64,000 bases of DNA, from positions 992,001-1,056,000 of the forward strand of contig CANLLF010000002.1 of assembly GCA_947491935.1 (NCBI GenBank), given 5' to 3'. This DNA is from an uncultured Roseicyclus sp. Its GTDB lineage: Bacteria > Pseudomonadota > Alphaproteobacteria > Rhodobacterales > Rhodobacteraceae. The position numbers and the translations under genes were made by a program. The notes beneath the pieces were generated by a model. It was given only the letters and a program-made list of their open reading frames with translations. It had not been told where the DNA came from and ran no database searches. Of this stretch, positions 8,961 through 15,557 are shown piece by piece. Numbering within the stretch: position 1 is the first letter of the stretch; each line of letters begins with the position of its first letter.

Positions 8961-10041
8961 GAGTGCGCGCGAATTGCAGCCGTTCCATGATCGGTGCGTC
9001 GGAAAACCGGAACAGATCAAACCGCGTTTCTGCCTGAAGGCTCCACGGAACCCAGGACGGTATGGTGAACAGATCACCCTTGTCCAATACGTGCCGCGCG
9101 CCGTCGATCACCACAGCCCCCCGCCCATCGAAAACCTGAAACACAGTTGATCCAACCTCGCGCCGCGCAGGCGTTTCGCAGCCGTCCCGCAAGCGATGAA
9201 ATTCGCATCGGATCGTCGGCATCACGTCGCCGCCCGTGGTCGGGTTCACGTATCGGATCGCGGCATGCCCGTGTTCGAACGTCGCCGGTTGGCCTTCATC
9301 CTCCAGCAACAATTGTTCGGTGAGCGCGCGGTCGGTGTATTCCCAACGAAAGGCGGCGAGGGGGCTCGAAACGGTATCCTGAAGGCCCGACAATGGGCGC
9401 AGGCCCGGATGCGCCCAAAGCCGCTCGCCCCGGGAGAAATTGGGCGTGGCGTAGTCCGTCACCCGCTCCGAACCAAACTCGAAGAAGCCCACGTCCATCT
9501 GCTGCGAAAACGGAATATCCAATCCGTCAATCCACGCCATTGGCGCGTCGCGGTCATTGTGGTGGCCATGAAACCGCCATCCGGGCGTCAGCAACAGATC
9601 ACCGCGCGACATGCGAACGGGGTCGCCATCCACAACTGTCCAGACGCCTTCGCCTTCGACCACGAAGCGAAACGCGTTCTGCGAGTGGCGGTGTTCGGGC
9701 GCGGTTTCGCGGGGCATCAGATACTGGATCGCGCACCAGAGCGTGGGCGAGATATGGGCATTTGGTGCAAGGCCCGGATTGGCCAACCCGATGGCTCGCC
9801 GCTCCCCGCCGCGCCCCACAGGCACCAGGGTTCCGGCCGCTTCGGCCAATGGCAGAAGATCGGCCCAGTGCCAGATATGGGGCACCGCCTTTGGCGCCGG
9901 GTGCATCGGCATCAGATCGCCCAATTGCGTCCAGAGCGGGATCAGAGATTGATCGGCAAACCCTTGATACAGAGTCCGCAATTCAGGGCTGTCTTCCGGC
10001 TGCATCCCATGGGCGACGCTTTCGTGGGTCTGCTCATTCAT
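8944..10041 (-). CDS. Gentisate 1,2-dioxygenase
   Basis: 365 residues with a bicupin layout. It opens the ring of gentisate (2,5-dihydroxybenzoate) with O2 and Fe(II) to give maleylpyruvate. The iron-binding cupin block is PEHRHSQNAFRFVVEGEG (H-x-H), followed by the GDLLLTPGWRFHGHHND and MAWIDGLD blocks that characterise gentisate dioxygenases; a second cupin occupies the C-terminal half (VFDGRGAVVIDG, KGDLFTIPSWVPW). It overlaps the fumarylpyruvate hydrolase gene upstream by 8 bp. The four genes from 11917 down to 8406 form one tightly packed operon. Confidence 0.93.
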   Translation of the reverse strand: MNEQTHESVAHGMQPEDSPELRTLYQGFADQSLIPLWTQLGDLMPMHPAPKAVPHIWHWADLLPLAEAAGTLVPVGRGGERRAIGLANPGLAPNAHISPTLWCAIQYLMPRETAPEHRHSQNAFRFVVEGEGVWTVVDGDPVRMSRGDLLLTPGWRFHGHHNDRDAPMAWIDGLDIPFSQQMDVGFFEFGSERVTDYATPNFSRGERLWAHPGLRPLSGLQDTVSSPLAAFRWEYTDRALTEQLLLEDEGQPATFEHGHAAIRYVNPTTGGDVMPTIRCEFHRLRDGCETPARREVGSTVFQVFDGRGAVVIDGARHVLDKGDLFTIPSWVPWSLQAETRFDLFRFSDAPIMERLQFARTHVDNQ

Positions 10042-10723
10042 TGGCGATGCTCACACTTAGATCTGGCAACCCGGAGATGGAAACCACCGCCGTGTCGCCT
10101 GGCGATAGCGCGCCCACGCCCGCAGGTGTCCCCGTCATGATCAGGTCGCCCGGTGCGAATTCGATGAGCCCCGACAGGTACGCGATCACCTCCGGCACCG
10201 ACCAGATCATATCGGCAAGATCGCCGCTTTGCATGACCTCGCCATTGCGGGTCAGCTGGATCACCCCTTGGTCAAGATGCCCGATATCGGCCACCTTATG
10301 GATCGGCCCCACCACGGCGGAGCGGTCGAAACCCTTGGCCATATCCCACGGGCGGCCTGCTTTTTTTGCGGCGGTTTGAAGATCACGGCAGGTCAGATCG
10401 TTGCCGCAGGCATAGCCGTAGACGTGCTCAAGAGCATCCGCCTCAGCGATGTCACGCCCGCCAGTGCCGATGGCGACAACCAGTTCGGCCTCGTAATGCA
10501 GGTTTTCGGTGCCGGGCGGGTAGGGGATCGTCGCGCCATCCTCCACCAGCGCATCCGCCGGTTTGGTGAAGAAAAACGGCGGCTCCCGGTCATCATGGCC
10601 CATCTCGCGGGCATGTTCGGCATAGTTGCGCCCAACGCAAAAGATGCGCCGCACAGGCAGGCGCATGATCTCCCCGGCTACCGGCACACTGGCCTGAGGG
10701 GCCGGGTCGAATACGTAAGCCAT
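10034..10723 (-). CDS. Fumarylpyruvate hydrolase (FAH family)
   Basis: 229 residues, fumarylacetoacetate hydrolase superfamily. Motifs are FCVGRNYAEHAREMG, FTKPADALV, the metal-binding HYEAELVVAIG (E-x-E), CGNDLTCRDLQ with its acidic metal ligand, and the closing IMTGTPAGVG. In this operon it would split fumarylpyruvate into fumarate and pyruvate, the last step of the gentisate pathway (NagK-type role). It abuts the hydroxylase gene with no gap. Alternative family activities (acylpyruvase, oxaloacetate decarboxylase) are less likely given the neighbours. Confidence 0.9.
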   Translation of the reverse strand: MAYVFDPAPQASVPVAGEIMRLPVRRIFCVGRNYAEHAREMGHDDREPPFFFTKPADALVEDGATIPYPPGTENLHYEAELVVAIGTGGRDIAEADALEHVYGYACGNDLTCRDLQTAAKKAGRPWDMAKGFDRSAVVGPIHKVADIGHLDQGVIQLTRNGEVMQSGDLADMIWSVPEVIAYLSGLIEFAPGDLIMTGTPAGVGALSPGDTAVVSISGLPDLSVSIANE

Positions 10724-11917
10724 TCAAAGTCCTCCCATTTCGGGCGGTAGCCCGTTTGACCGGTAGATCCAGGTCAGTTGATCATACCAATCCCGCGGTG
10801 TCATGGATCGCATGATTTCGTTTCGCACCGCCGCCTGGGCGCCCGCGGGATGATAGATATGGTCGCCGATCAGGCGGGAATTTATCTGCACCCGCGCGGT
10901 GCGCGTGGCACGCATGTTCTGATAACAGGTCAGGGCGGCTTCCAGATCCTCGTGGGTATCCAGCGCAACGGCCAACGCGACACCGTCTTCCATCGCCTGG
11001 CAGGCCCCTTGGGCAAAGTATTGCAGCATCGGGTGAGCCGCATCGCCGAGCAGCGCCACGCGCCCATCTGTCCACCGGCTGACTGGATCGCGGTCGCGCA
11101 GCACCCACAATTTCCAGTCGCGCCCATGTTCGATCACGGCGCGCGCCCTTGGATGCACATGGTCAAACCCGACGGCAACCTCCTGATGGGTGACAGATTG
11201 GCCCGAGACGGGTTCGGACACATCCCGATGGTAGGTAACGACGAGGTTGAACTCGGTCCCACCTGTCAGCGGGTAATGCACGATATGGCAATTCGGTCCG
11301 GCCCAGAGCGTGGCCGCGTTCAGGCGCAGATCTTCCGGCATGGCGTCGCGTGGGATGACAGACCGGTACGTTGTGTGGCCCGACACCCGCGGGGGTCCAT
11401 CATCCAGCATCTGTGCCCGGATGGGGGAGCGTAACCCCTCTGCCCCGATCAGCGCGCGTCCGGTCAGGTCTGGCTGACCCGCGAAATGGAGGGTGACGGA
11501 GGCATCCCTTTGTGAATAACCCGTCACACAGTGGTCGGTCCGAAGCTCAACCAAGGGGCTGGCGGCGCAGCGGTCCAGAAGCAACTGATGCAATTGCGCC
11601 CGGTGTACGACCGCGTAGGGATTGCCAAAATGCGCGCGAAAATCATCCGTCAGGGGGATCTGGGTGATCTCCTCGGCGGTTTCGGCATCCATCAGGCGGA
11701 GCGCATCGATGAACACGGCCGTTTCCCGCATCTGCGTGCCGATCCCCAACGCATCAAAGCAATGGAATCCATTGGGTCCAAGCTGAATTCCGGCGCCGAT
11801 CTCGCCGAATGCGCGGCCGCGCTCGCACACGATTGATGGAATGCCCTTGCCCGCCAGTGCGGCAGCCGCCGCCAGCCCACCGATGCCGCCACCGGCTATG
11901 AGGATTGGATCCGTCAA
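10724..11917 (-). CDS. 3-hydroxybenzoate 6-hydroxylase (FAD monooxygenase)
   Basis: 397 residues, a class A flavoprotein monooxygenase. It carries the FAD-binding ILIAGGGIGGLAAAAALAGKG at the N-terminus, a second FAD motif GRVALLGDAAHPM and the adjoining FAQGACQAMEDGVALA. It would hydroxylate 3-hydroxybenzoate to gentisate with NAD(P)H, feeding the dioxygenase downstream. I chose the TTG at 11917 because GGAGAGG sits 6 bp upstream and the product then starts MTDPILIAGGG as in family members; an upstream ATG at 11950 lies in the promoter region. Salicylate hydroxylase is a close relative, but the gentisate genes favour the 3-hydroxybenzoate role. Confidence 0.87.
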   Translation of the reverse strand: MTDPILIAGGGIGGLAAAAALAGKGIPSIVCERGRAFGEIGAGIQLGPNGFHCFDALGIGTQMRETAVFIDALRLMDAETAEEITQIPLTDDFRAHFGNPYAVVHRAQLHQLLLDRCAASPLVELRTDHCVTGYSQRDASVTLHFAGQPDLTGRALIGAEGLRSPIRAQMLDDGPPRVSGHTTYRSVIPRDAMPEDLRLNAATLWAGPNCHIVHYPLTGGTEFNLVVTYHRDVSEPVSGQSVTHQEVAVGFDHVHPRARAVIEHGRDWKLWVLRDRDPVSRWTDGRVALLGDAAHPMLQYFAQGACQAMEDGVALAVALDTHEDLEAALTCYQNMRATRTARVQINSRLIGDHIYHPAGAQAAVRNEIMRSMTPRDWYDQLTWIYRSNGLPPEMGGL

Positions 11918-11943
11918 GTCGCGCCTCTCCGTAAAACAATAAG

Positions 11944-11951
11944 TATGCATA
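11944..11951. promoter_or_regulatory. Palindrome in the gentisate operon promoter
   Basis: The 149-bp gap between the divergent hydroxylase and VOC genes is AT-rich only around this perfect TATGCATA palindrome (flanks AAG and TTA). It lies about 27 bp upstream of the chosen hydroxylase start, a sensible place for an operator or for part of a promoter. No regulator gene is next to the operon. Eight bases can occur by chance, so confidence is low. Confidence 0.3.
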
Positions 11952-12066
11952 TTACCCGGGACGGAGCCGGTCAAGGCAGGGGTGGCGATTTGGCGACGGG
12001 CCATGGCCGCGCATCTTCTTTGTCGCTAGTTTGAACTGCAATTTCTTGGGAAGGGTCAGGCCAGCA

Positions 12067-12501
12067 ATGAAATTGGAGTTTCATCACATCAACTTCGTCT
12101 CGCGTGACGTGGACGAGATGCACGCATTCTATACAGGGATCCTGGGCTTGGCGGACATTGCGCCCGAGAATTTCCCGCGAACCGAAGGGACCAAGGATGC
12201 GGGCTATAGCGGCAACATCCGGTTTGCGACCGATGGCGGCATGCAGATGCATCTGGCCGAGCGGGACCTGAGCGTGGCTTTCAAGAATGGTCATACGATC
12301 AACCCGGTCGATCGCGGCCATATCGCGTTTCGCACCGATGATCTGGCGGAGGTTCTGCGTCAGCTTGAGCGGAACGGCATTCCGTATTCCGACTATGGAA
12401 CGACCTTTGCAAAGACCTGGCATCAGGTGTTCTTCATGGATCCGGAGGGCAACGTGGTGGAAGTGCACCAAGAGGTTGATCCGCCGGCAACCATGCCTTG
12501 A
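12067..12501 (+). CDS. VOC (glyoxalase/bleomycin-resistance fold) protein
   Basis: 144 residues with one vicinal-oxygen-chelate domain. HHINFVSRDVDEMHAFYTGILGL carries the first metal histidine, HIAFRTDDL the second, and FMDPEGNVVEVHQ the terminal glutamate. The ATG at 12067 follows GGGAAGGG-type purines. It is divergent from the 3-hydroxybenzoate operon and may serve aromatic metabolism, but lyase, dioxygenase and resistance roles are all possible for this fold. Confidence 0.8.
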   Translation: MKLEFHHINFVSRDVDEMHAFYTGILGLADIAPENFPRTEGTKDAGYSGNIRFATDGGMQMHLAERDLSVAFKNGHTINPVDRGHIAFRTDDLAEVLRQLERNGIPYSDYGTTFAKTWHQVFFMDPEGNVVEVHQEVDPPATMP

Positions 12502-12645
12502 TGGGCCTGCGCGCTGGCCGCCCTTCGGCATGCTGGTCCTCTGGCTCCGTGAAGACGTGATCGGATCGATCAGTTGGCGTAATCATGGATGGCCAAGACA
12601 GTCCCGGAACCGGGAACGCTCAGGGAACGTGCCACAGAGCACGCC

Positions 12646-14691
12646 TCAGGACGCGGCTTCCAGCGCCGCTTCACATACAAGGGCGCGAAGGCAGACGAGG
12701 CTCATCGGCTTGCCAAAGTAGAAGCCCTGAACGGCGTTGCACCCGGCGTCTTGCAGGAACCGCAGTTCATCCTCATGTTCGACCCCCTCCGCCAGAACCG
12801 GGATGCCCAGGGACTCGCCCAACAACAACGTCGCGCGCACAATCGCCGCGCGTTGATGATCGATATGGACGTCCTGAATGAAGCTGCGGTCGATCTTGAT
12901 CTTGTCGAAAGGAAAGGATTGCAGCGTCGCCAGTGACGAATAACCCGTCCCGAAATCATCCATGGCAATACGAACGCCCATCGCCTTGATGCCGCGCATG
13001 ACCTCAAGCGTGGTCGCCTGATCCGCGATGATGCTGGCCTCGGTAATCTCCAGTTCCAGCCGCCCTGGATCCAGCAAGCTTTCCGTCAACGCGTCTGCCA
13101 GGTTCTCCAGAAACGCCGGTTCGACAAGCTGTAGGGGCGCGACATTCACCGCGATGCTGAACGGACGCGTCCAGGTCGCGGCTTCCATGCAGGCCGTGCG
13201 CAAGACCCACAGGCCAATCTCGCAGATCAAACCGGTTTCTTCCGCCACCGGGATGAATTGGCCCGGTGAGATCAACCCGCGCTCGGGGTGCCGCCACCGC
13301 AACAGGACTTCGCATCCGGTTGGCTGCAAGGATCCCAATTCGTTCTGCAACTGGTAGACAAGTTCGAATTCGTCGTTCGCCAATGCCTGGCGCAGATCTT
13401 GCACAAGCAGGAGTTTCTCCCGGCTTTGTTCATCCAGACCCGCATCGTAGCTGCAAATCTGTGTACCCTGGCTGGCCTTGGCGCGGTGCATCGCAAGATC
13501 GGATTTCTGGACCAGGTCCTTGAACTCCTCGGAACAGGTCACGCCGCTTGCCACGCCAATGGAAACGGAGAACCGGATCGCGATACCGTTGTAGTCGACA
13601 TGGGGCTCCATCGCAGTGGCCAGCCGTTGGGCAAAGGCATCGGCCTCGTGAACGTCCTCAAGTCCCGTCTTCACAGCCGTGAATTCGTCACCGCCGGTTC
13701 GTGTGATATGCTCGTCAGGCTGACAGGCGCCTGCCAAACGGCGGGCAATGTCCTGAAGCACATGATCCCCAGCGCCATGGCCATAGAGGTCGTTGATTTC
13801 CTTGAAATTATCCAGGTCCAACGTCAAAGCGGCCGTTAGCGTGTCGGCATCCTCTGAAAGACCGGCCGCCCGCTCTGCCAGCCATTCACTCAGCCAAAGC
13901 CGGTTGGGCAGGCCGGTGAGATGATCGTGCGTCGTCGAGTGCGCGAGGCTGAGCAGGGCCTCCCCCTCCAGATCGGTTTCAAGCCGCACGGCGGCAAAGC
14001 CGACCGACAGGATCACAGCGGTGACGCCGAAGATCAACATGCCGAGGGTGGCCTCGGCGATGATCTGCGGTGGCACGATGATCAGCGGGCTCAGCTCGAT
14101 CATGATCGCACTCATGCCGGTGAAGTGCATGGAGCAGATCGCGATTGTCATCAAGACGGCCCCGCCAAGCCAGCAATAGCGCGTGACCGGATAGGCGATC
14201 CGGTGGTACGCGGCAGCGCCAAATCCGATGCCGAACAGAACCGAGGTGACCAACAGCCCCGTGTCCCAATTGATCCGCCCGGGGATCAGAAAGGCCTTCA
14301 TGCCGACATAATGCATGACGGACACCGTCAGGCCGAACATCGCCCCGGCAAGAAGGATCCGCGTCAGGCCGCGGCTGTTGGAGAAGATCAGATTCGACGC
14401 GAAGATGCCGACCACCGCGATCGCAAGCGAGATACCGGTCCAGACCGGGTCGTATCCGTGATCGACAGCCGGGTCATAGGCCAGCATGGCGATGAAATGC
14501 GTTGACCATATCGTCGCGCCTGCAAGCAGGCCCGATAAGGGCAATTGCACCTGCTTGCGCGTGCTGCTGGCCACCGACAACCGACGCGACACCAGAACCG
14601 ACAGGCACGACCCCGTGACGCAGACAACGGCCGCCACAAGCAGAAGCCAAAGCTCATGTTCTTGAGTGAGGCACTCAAGGATCCGGTTCAT
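12646..14691 (-). CDS. MHYT-GGDEF-EAL cyclic-di-GMP protein
   Basis: 681 residues. The first ~245 form a seven-helix MHYT sensor in the inner membrane, with repeated WSTHFIAMLAY, VMHYVGMKA and SMHFTGMSA motifs; MHYT domains are proposed to sense a diatomic gas through bound copper. A GGDEF domain follows with an intact RTGGDEF active site and DHLTGLPNR start. The EAL domain has the signature as EVLLRW (EVL rather than EAL, catalytic Glu kept), plus MDDFGTGYSSL, KIDRSFI and VLAEGVE. It could both make and degrade c-di-GMP; which dominates cannot be read. It stands alone, in a 144-bp gap on one side and about 220 bp on the other. Confidence 0.93.
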   Translation of the reverse strand: MNRILECLTQEHELWLLLVAAVVCVTGSCLSVLVSRRLSVASSTRKQVQLPLSGLLAGATIWSTHFIAMLAYDPAVDHGYDPVWTGISLAIAVVGIFASNLIFSNSRGLTRILLAGAMFGLTVSVMHYVGMKAFLIPGRINWDTGLLVTSVLFGIGFGAAAYHRIAYPVTRYCWLGGAVLMTIAICSMHFTGMSAIMIELSPLIIVPPQIIAEATLGMLIFGVTAVILSVGFAAVRLETDLEGEALLSLAHSTTHDHLTGLPNRLWLSEWLAERAAGLSEDADTLTAALTLDLDNFKEINDLYGHGAGDHVLQDIARRLAGACQPDEHITRTGGDEFTAVKTGLEDVHEADAFAQRLATAMEPHVDYNGIAIRFSVSIGVASGVTCSEEFKDLVQKSDLAMHRAKASQGTQICSYDAGLDEQSREKLLLVQDLRQALANDEFELVYQLQNELGSLQPTGCEVLLRWRHPERGLISPGQFIPVAEETGLICEIGLWVLRTACMEAATWTRPFSIAVNVAPLQLVEPAFLENLADALTESLLDPGRLELEITEASIIADQATTLEVMRGIKAMGVRIAMDDFGTGYSSLATLQSFPFDKIKIDRSFIQDVHIDHQRAAIVRATLLLGESLGIPVLAEGVEHEDELRFLQDAGCNAVQGFYFGKPMSLVCLRALVCEAALEAAS

Positions 14692-14907
14692 TCAGAACGC
14701 TCCACCAAAGGTCAGGTCGCGGGGCACCTGTGCCTGATGAAAGTGAACATCGTGTTGCGAACGGCGTTAAAAATTGGATCAGTTGCATCGAAATTGACCG
14801 GATTGGGCGTTTATGCCCGCCAGTATTGCGCCGGTTGGGGCGGACGAGCCCGTGGAAAACCAGCCCGACACGCGCATCAAGCACAGCCATGCGTCGGTGT
14901 CGGGATC

Positions 14908-14944
14908 GTAAAAGCCCCCCGAGACATGTCCGTCCCGGGGGGCT
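14908..14944 (-). terminator. Rho-independent terminator after the small-peptide genes
   Basis: Two 12-nt arms (14913-14924 and 14933-14944) pair with one mismatch, through a six-base GC run on each side, and the minus-strand transcript then continues with UUUUAC. It lies about 77 bp beyond the stop of the second small peptide and marks the end of the minus-strand peptide/protease transcript. Confidence 0.82.
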
Positions 14945-15020
14945 CTGAGAGGTGGGGAGAACACCTCTGCGGGTGAAGCGACCCCAGGGGGCGCGGGGCC
15001 GCTTCGGGGGGACGCAGGAC

Positions 15021-15179
15021 CTAGAAAAGGTCCTTAATCAGCTTCTTGCCGAGATTGATCGCAATCGGTGCCGCCGCAGAAGCCAGCGCGCCCCAGAAGG
15101 CCGGTGCGACGTTCGCGTCGAGAGCGGATCCGAGACGATCTTCGCGATCGACAGAGGGGGATTGGTACGGAAGGTTCAT
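15021..15179 (-). CDS. Small peptide B, leader shared with peptide A (candidate precursor)
   Basis: A 52-residue reading frame from ATG 15179, preceded by a strong AAGGAGA site. It begins MNLPYQSPSVDREDRLGSAL, nearly the same as the neighbouring peptide, and then diverges into a hydrophobic, Ala-rich segment with a single Trp (PAFWGALASAAAPIAINLG) and a cationic end KKLIKDLF. A conserved leader on a variable, amphipathic tail is the signature of bacteriocin or RiPP precursor families. It lies 40 bp after peptide A and before a strong terminator. I know no family name for it. The shared leader, paired ribosome-binding sites and operon position argue against a chance ORF. Confidence 0.75.
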   Translation of the reverse strand: MNLPYQSPSVDREDRLGSALDANVAPAFWGALASAAAPIAINLGKKLIKDLF

Positions 15180-15219
15180 GGAAAGTCTCCTTGATTGAAG
15201 TTGAAAAATGACCCGTGCT

Positions 15220-15420
15220 TTACAGGCCGGAAATTGCCGAAACCGCGAAGTCTTTGGCCGCGGTTTTGGCGTGAGGGGCGAGGTAGTTCATCGCGGAACC
15301 GATCCCGCCCGTCACATCGTCCCAGCTCAAGCCAAACAGAGCCGGATCGACGCCTTGCCCCATCGCCGCAGACAGACGGTTTTCGCGGTCAATGGCGGGG
15401 GATTGATAGGGGAGGTTCAT
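15220..15420 (-). CDS. Small peptide A, leader shared with peptide B (candidate precursor)
   Basis: A 66-residue reading frame from ATG 15420 with GAGAAAGGAA 6 bp upstream. It starts MNLPYQSPAIDRENRLSAAM, then continues through GLSWDDVTGGIGSAMNYL to APHAKTAAKDFAVSAISGL. The first 16 residues match peptide B at 13 positions; the rest is unrelated. The DDVTGG stretch resembles a double-glycine cleavage site, which is speculative. It lies downstream of the PatG-like protease, separated by 137 bp that include a strong hairpin. No modification enzyme of the YcaO or lanthipeptide type is nearby, so any processing would be proteolytic or oxidative. Confidence 0.75.
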   Translation of the reverse strand: MNLPYQSPAIDRENRLSAAMGQGVDPALFGLSWDDVTGGIGSAMNYLAPHAKTAAKDFAVSAISGL

Positions 15421-15491
15421 GATAATTCCTTTCTCAAATGGGATGGGCGCGGGGGCCCGGATCAACATGGGGAAATCCATGCCGTGGATGT

Positions 15492-15519
15492 GCCGCAGCC
15501 GGGTGGGGCCGGCTGTGGC
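15492..15519 (-). other. Stable hairpin between the PatG-like gene and peptide A
   Basis: Arms 15492-15502 and 15509-15519 pair over 11 positions (one G-U) around a six-base loop. There is no following U-run, so it is not a standard terminator. Its place between a protease gene and an abundant-product-type peptide gene suggests an RNA-processing or attenuation site that would raise the peptide:protease ratio. Inference only. Confidence 0.4.
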
Positions 15520-15557
15520 GCATGTCGGGCGGCACCGGGCGGGTGCCACCGCGGCGC

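Noticed and set aside
14675-14964. Short frames between the MHYT protein gene and the peptide terminator
   Set aside because: They overlap the MHYT gene end or the terminator hairpin and lack the MNLPYQSP leader, so I found no third peptide here.
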